A DNA stretch of 8,115 bases, taken from NCBI GenBank assembly GCA_002862585.1, contig PKDP01000150.1:1-8115 (forward strand). The letters are read 5' to 3'. The position numbers and the translations under genes were made by a program. The stretch is from Flavobacteriales bacterium. Lineage in GTDB: Bacteria > Bacteroidota > Bacteroidia > Flavobacteriales > UBA7312. This document shows, piece by piece, positions 1-6,440 of this stretch. The notes beneath the pieces are model-generated. The model was given only the letters and a program-made list of their open reading frames with translations. It did not search any database and was not told the origin of the DNA. Each line of letters opens with the position of its first letter. The first letter of the stretch is position 1.

Positions 1-330
1 TTGGTAATGAATGGCACTGAATTAGGTGGTGGATCCATTCGTATTCATGATAAAGAGTTACAGCGATTGATGTTCAATCACCTTGGATTTACAGAGGAAG
101 AAGCCAAAGACCAATTTGGATTTTTAATGACCGCCTTTGAATTTGGCGCCCCTCCACACGGCGGCATAGCCTTTGGTTTTGACCGTCTTTGTTCTCTTTT
201 TGGTGGTCAGGAAAGTATCCGAGACTTTATCGCTTTCCCAAAAAACAACTCAGGACGTGACGTTATGATTGATGCTCCATCAATAATTGACAATACACAA
301 CTCGACGAACTGAACATTAAATTAAAATAA
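1..330 (+). CDS. aspS: Aspartate--tRNA ligase, C-terminal fragment (5' end outside window)
   Basis: This is the last 109 codons of a class II aspartyl-tRNA synthetase, which attaches aspartate to tRNA-Asp in the cytoplasm. The fragment opens inside the conserved block LGGGSIRIH (fragment residues 8-16). It continues with GAPPHGG (49-55) and class II motif 3, GGIAFGFDRL (54-63), whose Arg62 contacts ATP in this family. IRDFIAFPK (73-81) and the C-terminal DAPS block (91-94) follow, with a typical LDEL ending. The whole enzyme is normally about 580 residues, so roughly 80% of the gene lies to the left. The TTG at position 1 is an internal Leu codon, not a start. The gene ends in TAA and converges with hpd across a shared hairpin terminator. 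The identification is firm; only the truncation limits it. Confidence 0.96.
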   Translation: MVMNGTELGGGSIRIHDKELQRLMFNHLGFTEEEAKDQFGFLMTAFEFGAPPHGGIAFGFDRLCSLFGGQESIRDFIAFPKNNSGRDVMIDAPSIIDNTQLDELNIKLK

Positions 331-411
331 ATTTTTAGTCTTACTTTATTTATTTGAATTAAAAACACAAATAAAGGAATTAGAACATCTTATCTCTATT
401 GAAGAAATAAA

Positions 412-439
412 AAAAGCACCTCAAAAATGAGGTGCTTTT
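412..439. terminator. Bidirectional intrinsic terminator between convergent aspS and hpd
   Basis: A perfect 11-bp inverted repeat, AAAAGCACCTC (412-422) and GAGGTGCTTTT (429-439), encloses a 6-nt loop. It lies 81 nt after the aspS stop and 19 nt after the hpd stop in the other direction. On the minus strand the stem runs into seven consecutive T (complement of A409-415), a strong U-tract for the trhO-hmgA-hpd transcript. On the plus strand the U-tract is only the four T of the stem followed by AATTAAAT, so it should be weaker for aspS. The structure is seen directly; its activity is inferred. Confidence 0.88.
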
Positions 440-458
440 AATTAAATATATTGTGAGT

Positions 459-1622
459 TTATAAAGTCCCTCTATCCCCTTGTTCTCTTTCTATAGCTTC
501 AAACAATGCTTTGAAGTTTCCTTTTCCGAAAGACTGTGCTCCTTTTCGCTGAATAATTTCGAAAAACATAGTTGGTCTATCCACCACTGGCTTTGTAAAA
601 AGCTGTAATAAATAACCCTCATCGTCTCTATCAATTAAGATACCATGCTGTTTTAGTACCTCAACATCTTCATCGATATTACCGACCCTTTCCAATAAAT
701 CATCGTAGTAGTTTTCAGGCACATAAAGAAATTCTACTCCTCTATCTCGCATAGCAGAAACTGTAGACACAATGTCATCTGTAGCTAAAGCAATATGCTG
801 TACGCCAGGGCCATTATAGAAGTCTATATATTCTTCAATTTGAGACTTTTTCTTGCCCTCAGCAGGCTCATTGATAGGAAACTTAATTCGTCCATTACCG
901 TTACTCATAACCTTAGACATAAGGGCTGTGTAGTCGGTAGAAATATCATTATCATCGAAAGAAATGATTTGAGCAAAGCCCATCACTTTAGCATAAAACT
1001 CACACCAAGTGTTCATCTCATCCCAATCCACATTACCAACCATATGGTCAATAAACTTCAAGCCTGTTGGTGCTGGATTATAATGGCTTTCCCATTTTTT
1101 GTATCCAGGTAAAAACGGACCGTTATAATCGTTTCTTTCTACAAAAATATGAACCGTTTCACCATAAGTATATATTCCAGAACGAACTACTTTTCCGAAA
1201 TCATCTTCTTCTACAGTAGGCTCCATAAACGATTTAGCCCCTCTTTTGGTAGTTTCTTCCCACGCTTTGGTAGCATCCTCAACCCACAAAGCAACGACTT
1301 TTACACCGTCACCATGTTTGTTGATATGCTCGTTAATTAGTCCTCCTTCATTAAGAGGGGTTGTCAATACTAATCGAATTTTATCTTGCTTTAAAACATA
1401 AGACACGCAGTCTTTTACACCTGTTTCAAGACCTGCGTATGCCTCCGATTGAAAGCCAAATGCTGTTTTATAAAAATGGGCAGATTGCTTTGCATTACCC
1501 ACATACAATTCGACATAGTCTGTTCCTAATAAGGGCAAAAAATCTTCTGCCTCATCAAATAACTTCTTCAAACCGTATTCGGTATTTTGAAGGTTTTTTA
1601 AATTTTTAATTTCTGCTGACAT
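459..1622 (-). CDS. hpd: 4-Hydroxyphenylpyruvate dioxygenase (HPPD)
   Basis: This enzyme converts 4-hydroxyphenylpyruvate plus O2 to homogentisate and CO2, the second step of tyrosine degradation after transamination. The 387-residue protein has the two-domain vicinal-oxygen-chelate architecture of the family. The N-terminal domain spans about 33-165 (GTDYVELYVGNAKQSAHFY) and the catalytic C-terminal domain about 188-365. The 2-His-1-Glu iron site is visible as H193 (in FIDHMVGN), H276 (in GPGVQHIAL) and E355 (in TMFFEIIQR). The conserved C-terminal tail GAQSFGKGNFKALF is also present. Length is normal for bacterial HPPD (about 350-390). The ATG start is 18 nt after the hmgA stop, so hpd is the last gene of the minus-strand cluster and ends at the hairpin at 412-439. 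No defect is seen. The related enzyme hydroxymandelate synthase shares the fold, but the adjacent hmgA argues for HPPD. Confidence 0.96.
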   Translation of the reverse strand: MSAEIKNLKNLQNTEYGLKKLFDEAEDFLPLLGTDYVELYVGNAKQSAHFYKTAFGFQSEAYAGLETGVKDCVSYVLKQDKIRLVLTTPLNEGGLINEHINKHGDGVKVVALWVEDATKAWEETTKRGAKSFMEPTVEEDDFGKVVRSGIYTYGETVHIFVERNDYNGPFLPGYKKWESHYNPAPTGLKFIDHMVGNVDWDEMNTWCEFYAKVMGFAQIISFDDNDISTDYTALMSKVMSNGNGRIKFPINEPAEGKKKSQIEEYIDFYNGPGVQHIALATDDIVSTVSAMRDRGVEFLYVPENYYDDLLERVGNIDEDVEVLKQHGILIDRDDEGYLLQLFTKPVVDRPTMFFEIIQRKGAQSFGKGNFKALFEAIEREQGDRGTL

Positions 1623-1623
1623 A

Positions 1624-1634
1624 GTTAGTAAGTT
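1624..1634 (-). repeat. 11-bp direct repeat, copy 1, in hmgA-hpd spacer
   Basis: Read on the minus strand, AACTTACTAAC lies one base upstream of the hpd ATG and just after the hmgA TAA. The identical 11-mer occurs in the trhO-hmgA spacer at 2816-2826. The bases between each upstream stop codon and the repeat also resemble each other (TAA, then TATTT and a run of T or A). I noticed no third copy at the other short gene junctions. The function is unknown. Confidence 0.7.
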
Positions 1635-1640
1635 TAAATA

Positions 1641-2801
1641 TTATTTATCTAACCAAGATTTATGGTAATCGCCATCGATTAAATCCATAGCTGCTTGAGT
1701 TACTTTTAAAGGTTTAAAGGTATCTACCATTACGGCTAGTTCCTCTGTTTCTTTCTGACCAATACTTCGTTCGGCAGCTCCAGGATGAGGGCCATGTGGT
1801 ATTCCTGCAGGGTGAAGTGTAATTTGTCCTTGCTGGATATGATTTCTGCTCATAAAGTCTCCGTCTACATAATATAGCACCTCATCAGAATCAATATTAG
1901 AATGGTTGTAAGGTGCTGGTATTGCTTCAGGATGATAGTCGTATAAACGAGGACAGAATGAACACACTACAAAGCCTGCCGCCTCAAAGGTTTGATGAAT
2001 TGGAGGGGGTAAATGTACTCGACCTGTGATAGGCTCAAAATCATGAATTGAAAAAGCGTAAGGATAATTATAGCCGTCCCAGCCAATAACATCAAAAGGA
2101 TGAGAAGCGTAAACATATTCGTGCAACATTCCTTCTTTCTTTATCATCATCCTAAAATCGCCCAACTCATCGTGCGTTTCTAATTCATCTGGCTGACGTA
2201 AATCACGCTCACAAAATGGAGAGTGTTCTAACAACTGACCAAACCAATTACGATAGCGCTTTGGCGTATACATAGGACTCGTAGATTCTACAATGAATAA
2301 ACGATTGTCTTCACTGTCAAATGTGAAGGCGTAAATCATTCCTCTTGGAATCATAAGGTAATCGCCAGGTCCAAATTTCAAATTTCCTACGATTGTTCTA
2401 AGCGTTCCTGTTCCCTTATGAACAAAAATCATTTCATCGCAATCAGCATTTTTATAAAAATAATCCGTCATGGATTGCTTTGGAGCTGCTAGTGAAATGT
2501 GGCAATCATTATTGATTAACACCGCTACTCTACTATCTAAAAAGTCATCTGTAGGCTTTACAGAAAACCCTTTTAGACTAATTGACTTGAGGTTTTTATC
2601 TACTGCTACTTTTGGAGTAACATCTTTAGCTACAAGAATGTTCTTCACCATTGTTGGTCGGTGTGTATGGTAAAGTAAAGACGACATTCCGTCAAAACCT
2701 ACGGTACCGAACAACTGTTCATAATACATTCCACCATTTGGTTTTGAAAAAACCGTGTGTCTTTTGTGTGGGATTTTTCCCAATTTGTGATAAAATGGCA
2801 T
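1641..2801 (-). CDS. hmgA: Homogentisate 1,2-dioxygenase
   Basis: This cupin-type iron dioxygenase opens the ring of homogentisate, the hpd product, to give 4-maleylacetoacetate. The 386-residue protein starts with the family block YEQLFGTVGFDGMSSLLYH (27-45). A first cupin-like region follows (about 90-170, with FGPGDYLMIPRG at 143-154), then the catalytic region. By comparison with the human enzyme the likely iron ligands are H300 (APYNH), E307 (in SDEVLYY) and H336 (GIPHGPH); H330 and H263 are further active-site histidine candidates. Spacing H300 to E307 is seven residues rather than six, suggesting a one-residue insertion. The protein is about 50 residues shorter than human or Pseudomonas HGD (about 430-445), which seems usual for a Bacteroidota clade rather than a truncation. 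It sits between trhO (34-nt gap) and hpd (18-nt gap) on one probable transcript. Confidence 0.93.
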   Translation of the reverse strand: MPFYHKLGKIPHKRHTVFSKPNGGMYYEQLFGTVGFDGMSSLLYHTHRPTMVKNILVAKDVTPKVAVDKNLKSISLKGFSVKPTDDFLDSRVAVLINNDCHISLAAPKQSMTDYFYKNADCDEMIFVHKGTGTLRTIVGNLKFGPGDYLMIPRGMIYAFTFDSEDNRLFIVESTSPMYTPKRYRNWFGQLLEHSPFCERDLRQPDELETHDELGDFRMMIKKEGMLHEYVYASHPFDVIGWDGYNYPYAFSIHDFEPITGRVHLPPPIHQTFEAAGFVVCSFCPRLYDYHPEAIPAPYNHSNIDSDEVLYYVDGDFMSRNHIQQGQITLHPAGIPHGPHPGAAERSIGQKETEELAVMVDTFKPLKVTQAAMDLIDGDYHKSWLDK

Positions 2802-2815
2802 ACCTTATAATTTTC

Positions 2816-2826
2816 GTTAGTAAGTT
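2816..2826 (-). repeat. 11-bp direct repeat, copy 2, in trhO-hmgA spacer
   Basis: On the minus strand, AACTTACTAAC begins 9 nt after the trhO TAA codon and ends 14 nt before the hmgA ATG. It is identical to the element at 1624-1634. Copy 1 abuts the next start codon and copy 2 does not, so a fixed ribosome-binding role is unlikely. Its constant feature is closeness to the preceding stop codon. Confidence 0.7.
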
Positions 2827-2835
2827 AAAAAATAT

Positions 2836-3888
2836 TTAATCATCAAAAGCCTTTGATAAATCAACCTTTCGATGGCTATGAAATCGCTCTTTAATTCCCT
2901 CGCCTTTTCTGAGCTTCTTTTGTTCTTCCAATGGCAACTTAGACACTTCTAAACAGTCGGAAGAGCAGCATTTTTCGTGCTTTTCTTGACAATCACCACA
3001 TTCAATAAATAATAAATTACAATTTATGTTTTTACAATTTACGTGAGTGTCCGATACTGTACCACACTGATGGCACTGGCTAATAACTTCATTGCCAATA
3101 CGCTCAGCCAAACGCTCATCAAAAACGAAATTTTTACCTTTAAACTTATTTGGCAATTCTTTATTTTCATTCAATTGTCTGGCATAATCTATTATACCAC
3201 CATGCAATTGATTGACATCTTCAAAACCATGATGCCTTAAATAAGCGGATGTCTTTTCGCAACGAATACCCCCAGTACAATATAATAACACCTTTTTGTC
3301 CTCTTTTCCTTTAAGCATATCTTTTACTTCAGGAAGTTCGTCTCTAAACGTTTCTGATTGAGGACAAATAGCATTTTCAAAATGACCAATCTCGCTCTCG
3401 TAATGGTTACGCATATCTACAACTATAGCCCCTTGCTCCAAAGCCTCGTTCCATTCTCTAGCATTAAGGTGTTTCCCTACATTAGTAACATCGTATTCAT
3501 CTATTGGAAGACCATCTGCTACAATCTGTTCCCTAACTTTAATCATTAGCTTGAAAAACGATTTTCCATCGTCTTCAACAGCAATTTTTAATGGAATGTC
3601 TTTAAGCTCATCATACTTATTAATTGTCTGAATGAAGGTGTTCCAGTTATGTTCTGGCACGCTCATTTGAGCGTTGATTCCTTCACGAGCTACATAAATA
3701 CGACCAAAGCAATTAATTTCACTCCAATCTTCAAATAAATCGTCTCTGAATTTTTCAGGGTTTTCTAAAATAACATACCTATAGAAGGAAACTGTTTTTC
3801 GGAAAAATGTCTCGTTGTTTAACTTTTCCAAAGCCTGCTCCTTACTCAGTTTATTTTTTAAACCTTTCTTATATGCGTTGGGATCCAT
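2836..3888 (-). CDS. trhO: tRNA uridine(34) hydroxylase, rhodanese family (TrhO/YceA)
   Basis: TrhO performs the O2-dependent hydroxylation of U34 in certain tRNAs to 5-hydroxyuridine (known for E. coli YceA). From the ATG at 3888 the protein has 350 residues. An N-terminal acylphosphatase-like domain carries FGRIYVAREGINAQMSVP (about 61-78) and DDGKSFFKLMIKVREQIVADG. A rhodanese domain follows, with DMRNHYESEIGHFENA (about 158-173) and the active-site loop CTGGIRCEK (C204, C210). The conserved GKNFVFDER stretch leads to a tail with nine cysteines (C272 to C312) that may bind metal. An in-frame TTG at 3909 would add seven residues. I prefer the ATG because the TTG overlaps the putative -7 promoter element and would lie upstream of the transcript start. 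The gene heads the minus-strand cluster. Older databases call the family UPF0176. Confidence 0.94.
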   Translation of the reverse strand: MDPNAYKKGLKNKLSKEQALEKLNNETFFRKTVSFYRYVILENPEKFRDDLFEDWSEINCFGRIYVAREGINAQMSVPEHNWNTFIQTINKYDELKDIPLKIAVEDDGKSFFKLMIKVREQIVADGLPIDEYDVTNVGKHLNAREWNEALEQGAIVVDMRNHYESEIGHFENAICPQSETFRDELPEVKDMLKGKEDKKVLLYCTGGIRCEKTSAYLRHHGFEDVNQLHGGIIDYARQLNENKELPNKFKGKNFVFDERLAERIGNEVISQCHQCGTVSDTHVNCKNINCNLLFIECGDCQEKHEKCCSSDCLEVSKLPLEEQKKLRKGEGIKERFHSHRKVDLSKAFDD

Positions 3889-3906
3889 TTTTAAAATTTC
3901 TTTCGC

Positions 3907-3914
3907 CAAAGGTA
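3907..3914 (-). promoter_or_regulatory. Putative Bacteroidota -7 element for the trhO-hmgA-hpd cluster
   Basis: The minus strand reads TACCTTTG, an exact match to the Bacteroidota -7 consensus TAnnTTTG. It ends 18 nt before the ATG at 3888, giving a short leader. No clear TTG or TTTG -33 element is seen at the usual distance upstream, so the assignment rests on one hexamer-scale match plus position. Confidence 0.55.
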
Positions 3915-3970
3915 AACAAAGAATTGCTAAATGAATACTGATTTAGGTCATAGATGGATTATTAAATAGT

Positions 3971-3978
3971 TATATTTG
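3971..3978 (+). promoter_or_regulatory. Putative Bacteroidota -7 element for the threonine dehydrogenase-cysS-cyclase cluster
   Basis: TATATTTG matches TAnnTTTG exactly and ends 19 nt before the ATG at 3998. The leader would be only about 12-15 nt, with the purine-rich AGAGAG (3991-3996) just before the start. The -33 region has no good TTTG; the nearest T-rich candidate (around 3942-3945) is slightly too far away. It is divergent from the trhO element, about 57 bp apart. Confidence 0.5.
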
Positions 3979-3997
3979 TGAGCTATTGTGAGAGAGC

Positions 3998-4951
3998 ATG
4001 AAAGACACCATTTTAATAATCGGAGCCTCCGGTCAAATAGGCACTGAACTCGTTATTACTCTACGAAAAATCTATGGCGATGCCAACGTTATTGCTACAG
4101 ACATACTACCTATGGCAAATGAAGAGCTGTCAACTGGTCCTTTTGAAGTACTTGATATTTTGGACCAAAAAAGTCTTTTCGATATCGTTAAAAAATACAA
4201 TGTCACTCAAGTCTATTTATTGGCGGCTTTGTTATCTGCTACCGCAGAGAAAAATATTGAATTAGGATGGAATTTGAACATGCGTTCACTGTCACACGTG
4301 TTAGATTTAGCACGAGAGAAACACATCAAAAAAGTGTATTGGCCAAGTTCCATTGCTGTATTTGGACCAAGTACGCCAAGCATCCTAACTCCACAACGCA
4401 CCATTATGGAGCCGAATACCGTTTATGGTATTAGCAAATTAGCTGGTGAACGCTGGTGTGAATATTATCATGAAAAATTTAGCGTGGACGTGCGAAGCAT
4501 TCGATATCCAGGTTTAATCGGCTGGAAATCGGCTCCAGGTGGCGGCACTACAGATTATGCCGTTCATATTTTCCATGAAGCGTTAAAAAGCGGGCAATAC
4601 ACCAGTTTCCTAAGTGACGACACCACTTTGCCTATGATGCATATGAACGATGCTATTCGTGCTACCTTAGAAATCATGGAAGCTCCGGCAGAAAGTATAA
4701 AAATTCGTTCCTCTTATAATGTTGCTGGGCTAAGTTTTAGTCCAAAAGAACTAGCTGACGAGATACAAAAGCATATTCCAGACTTTAAAATGAGCTACGA
4801 AAGCGATTACCGACAAGCTATTGCGGATAGTTGGCCAAAAAGTATTTATGATTCTGAAGCAAAAACCGATTGGAATTGGAAAAGTTCCTTTAATTTGCAA
4901 GAGTTAACGTCAGATATGTTAACGAACATTAAAACACTTGTGAACCAATAA
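3998..4951 (+). CDS. L-threonine 3-dehydrogenase, short-chain dehydrogenase (epimerase-like) type
   Basis: The enzyme probably oxidises L-threonine with NAD+ to 2-amino-3-ketobutyrate. The 317-residue protein is an extended SDR with an N-terminal Rossmann fold: GASGQIG (9-15) binds the dinucleotide, and D35 after the second strand suggests NAD rather than NADP. The catalytic set is S117/S118 in WPSSIAVFG with Y143-x3-K147 in VYGISKLAGER. What separates it from sugar epimerases is GWKSAPGGGTTDYAVHIFHEAL (about 175-196) and LPMMHMNDAIRATLEIMEAP (211-230). These are characteristic of the threonine dehydrogenases known from Flavobacterium frigidimaris and animals. Length fits (about 310-320). It opens a plus-strand cluster, with cysS 9 nt downstream. 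The partner kbl is not in the window. It is not the zinc-dependent Tdh of E. coli, so I give no symbol. Generic annotation would be NAD-dependent epimerase/dehydratase. Confidence 0.9.
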   Translation: MKDTILIIGASGQIGTELVITLRKIYGDANVIATDILPMANEELSTGPFEVLDILDQKSLFDIVKKYNVTQVYLLAALLSATAEKNIELGWNLNMRSLSHVLDLAREKHIKKVYWPSSIAVFGPSTPSILTPQRTIMEPNTVYGISKLAGERWCEYYHEKFSVDVRSIRYPGLIGWKSAPGGGTTDYAVHIFHEALKSGQYTSFLSDDTTLPMMHMNDAIRATLEIMEAPAESIKIRSSYNVAGLSFSPKELADEIQKHIPDFKMSYESDYRQAIADSWPKSIYDSEAKTDWNWKSSFNLQELTSDMLTNIKTLVNQ

Positions 4952-4960
4952 CAGAACAGA

Positions 4961-6427
4961 ATGTCTTCTGATTTAATCATTTATAATACACTCAGTAGAA
5001 AAAAAGAGGTTTTTAAACCCATACACCCTACTCATGTTGGGATGTATGTGTGTGGCCCTACCGTTTATGGCGAGCCTCACTTAGGGCATGCAAGACCTTC
5101 CATTACATTTGATATCGTTTTTAGATACCTTCAACATAAAGGTTTAAAGGTGCGTTATGTGCGAAATATTACTGATGCTGGTCACCTTGTAGATGATGCC
5201 GACCACGGCGAAGATAAAATTGCTAAAAAAGCACGTCTAGAAAAATTAGAGCCTATGGAAGTGGTGCAATTTTACACCATCAAATACCATAAGGCTGTAG
5301 AAGTACTGAACTGTTTGCCTCCATCCATTGAGCCAAGAGCTACCGGACATATTATTGAGCAAATAGAAATGGTCAAGCAGATTTTGAAAAACGGCTATGC
5401 GTATGAAGTTAATGGCTCTGTTTATTTGGATGTAAATAAATATAATGAAGACTTCCCATACGGTAGATTATCAGGCAGAAACTTAGAAGACGCCTTAGAA
5501 AACACCCGTACTCTTGATGGTCAAGACGAAAAGAAAAGCTCGGTTGACTTTGCCATTTGGAAAAAAGCAGCTCCTGAACACATTATGAGATGGCCATCCC
5601 CTTGGGGTGATGGTTTTCCGGGGTGGCATCTAGAATGTTCAGCCATGAGTAGTAAATACTTAGGCGACACCTTTGATATTCATGGTGGTGGGATGGACTT
5701 GGTTTTCCCACATCACGAAGCTGAAATAGCACAATCTAACGCTTGTAATAAATGCGACCCTGCCAACTTCTGGATGCACAATAACATGATTACCATCAAT
5801 GGGCAAAAGATGGGTAAATCACTAGGAAACTTTATCAATCTAGAAGAATTCTTTAGTGGTAGTCACTACTTATTGGAACGTGCTTACAAACCTATGACGG
5901 TACGTTTTTTCATCCTTCAAGCACATTACAGAAGTCCATTAGACTTTTCAAATGACGCTTTACAAGCCGCTGAAAAAGGCTTAGCGAAGTTGCTAAACGC
6001 TAAGAAAACTATCGCTCAACTCAAAGAAAGCTCGAAGTCATCTGTAGATGTCCTTACATTACAAAAGGATTGCTACCAAGCAATGAATGATGACTTCAAC
6101 ACGCCTATTCTTATAGCACATCTTTTCGAGGCAGTACGAATTATTAACTGTGCAAAAGCCGGAACGGAAGAGCTAACTAAGCAAGATATTAAAGTATTAA
6201 GCGAAATTTTTGACACTTTCGTTACTACCATTTTAGCCTTGAAAGAGGAAGAAGAATCCAATAATGATTTGAGTAATGACATTATGGATATCATCTTACA
6301 AATAAGAAGTTCTGCCAAATCTAATAAAGACTGGACAACAGCTGATTTGATTCGATATGAACTTAAAAAACTAAACATTGAAGTCCGAGATGGAAGCGAG
6401 GGTAGCTCGTGGGAAATCAAAGAATAA
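4961..6427 (+). CDS. cysS: Cysteine--tRNA ligase
   Basis: This class I synthetase charges tRNA-Cys in the cytoplasm. The 488-residue protein has the full motif set. VCGPTVYGEPHLGHARP (30-46) contains zinc ligand C31 and the HIGH-type signature HLGH (40-43). GWHLECSAMS (221-230) supplies C226, and FPHHEAEIAQS gives H251 and E255, completing the zinc site that selects cysteine. KMGKS (283-287) is the KMSKS loop with Gly for the first Ser, a common variant in this phylum. A helical anticodon-binding region follows from about residue 325 (DFSNDALQAAEKGL). The C-terminal part (ADLIRYELKKLNIEVRDG) is intact. Length is slightly above E. coli CysS (461). The start lies 9 nt after the upstream dehydrogenase stop and the M28 gene follows 13 nt after its own stop, so co-transcription is likely. 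Confidence 0.97.
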   Translation: MSSDLIIYNTLSRKKEVFKPIHPTHVGMYVCGPTVYGEPHLGHARPSITFDIVFRYLQHKGLKVRYVRNITDAGHLVDDADHGEDKIAKKARLEKLEPMEVVQFYTIKYHKAVEVLNCLPPSIEPRATGHIIEQIEMVKQILKNGYAYEVNGSVYLDVNKYNEDFPYGRLSGRNLEDALENTRTLDGQDEKKSSVDFAIWKKAAPEHIMRWPSPWGDGFPGWHLECSAMSSKYLGDTFDIHGGGMDLVFPHHEAEIAQSNACNKCDPANFWMHNNMITINGQKMGKSLGNFINLEEFFSGSHYLLERAYKPMTVRFFILQAHYRSPLDFSNDALQAAEKGLAKLLNAKKTIAQLKESSKSSVDVLTLQKDCYQAMNDDFNTPILIAHLFEAVRIINCAKAGTEELTKQDIKVLSEIFDTFVTTILALKEEEESNNDLSNDIMDIILQIRSSAKSNKDWTTADLIRYELKKLNIEVRDGSEGSSWEIKE

Positions 6428-6440
6428 GCTATTCTAAATT

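Noticed and set aside
349..375. AT-only inverted repeat TTTATTTG and CAAATAAA after aspS
   Set aside because: The stem is nearly all A/T with an 11-nt loop and no following T-run. It is expected in such AT-rich DNA, and the strong hairpin at 412-439 explains termination better.
795..1609. Several plus-strand frames of 63-105 codons opposite hpd
   Set aside because: All overlap the well-supported HPPD coding sequence and show no conserved motif; the same holds for similar frames opposite hmgA and trhO.
3889..3909. TTG at 3909 as the trhO start
   Set aside because: It overlaps the -7-like promoter element and adds only seven residues outside the conserved domain; ATG 3888 is a better start.
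4213..4404. Minus-strand open frame of 63 codons inside the threonine dehydrogenase gene
   Set aside because: It is antisense to conserved catalytic residues of a clear gene, with no domain and no promoter of its own.
5801..5830. KMGKS instead of KMSKS in CysS as a sign of a defective enzyme
   Set aside because: Gly at this position is a common natural variant in this phylum and the zinc ligands and HLGH motif are intact.
6073..6420. Minus-strand open frame of 115 codons inside cysS
   Set aside because: It lies wholly antisense to the conserved anticodon-binding part of cysS, has no recognisable domain, and its Ser/Leu-rich composition is that expected of an antisense shadow frame.
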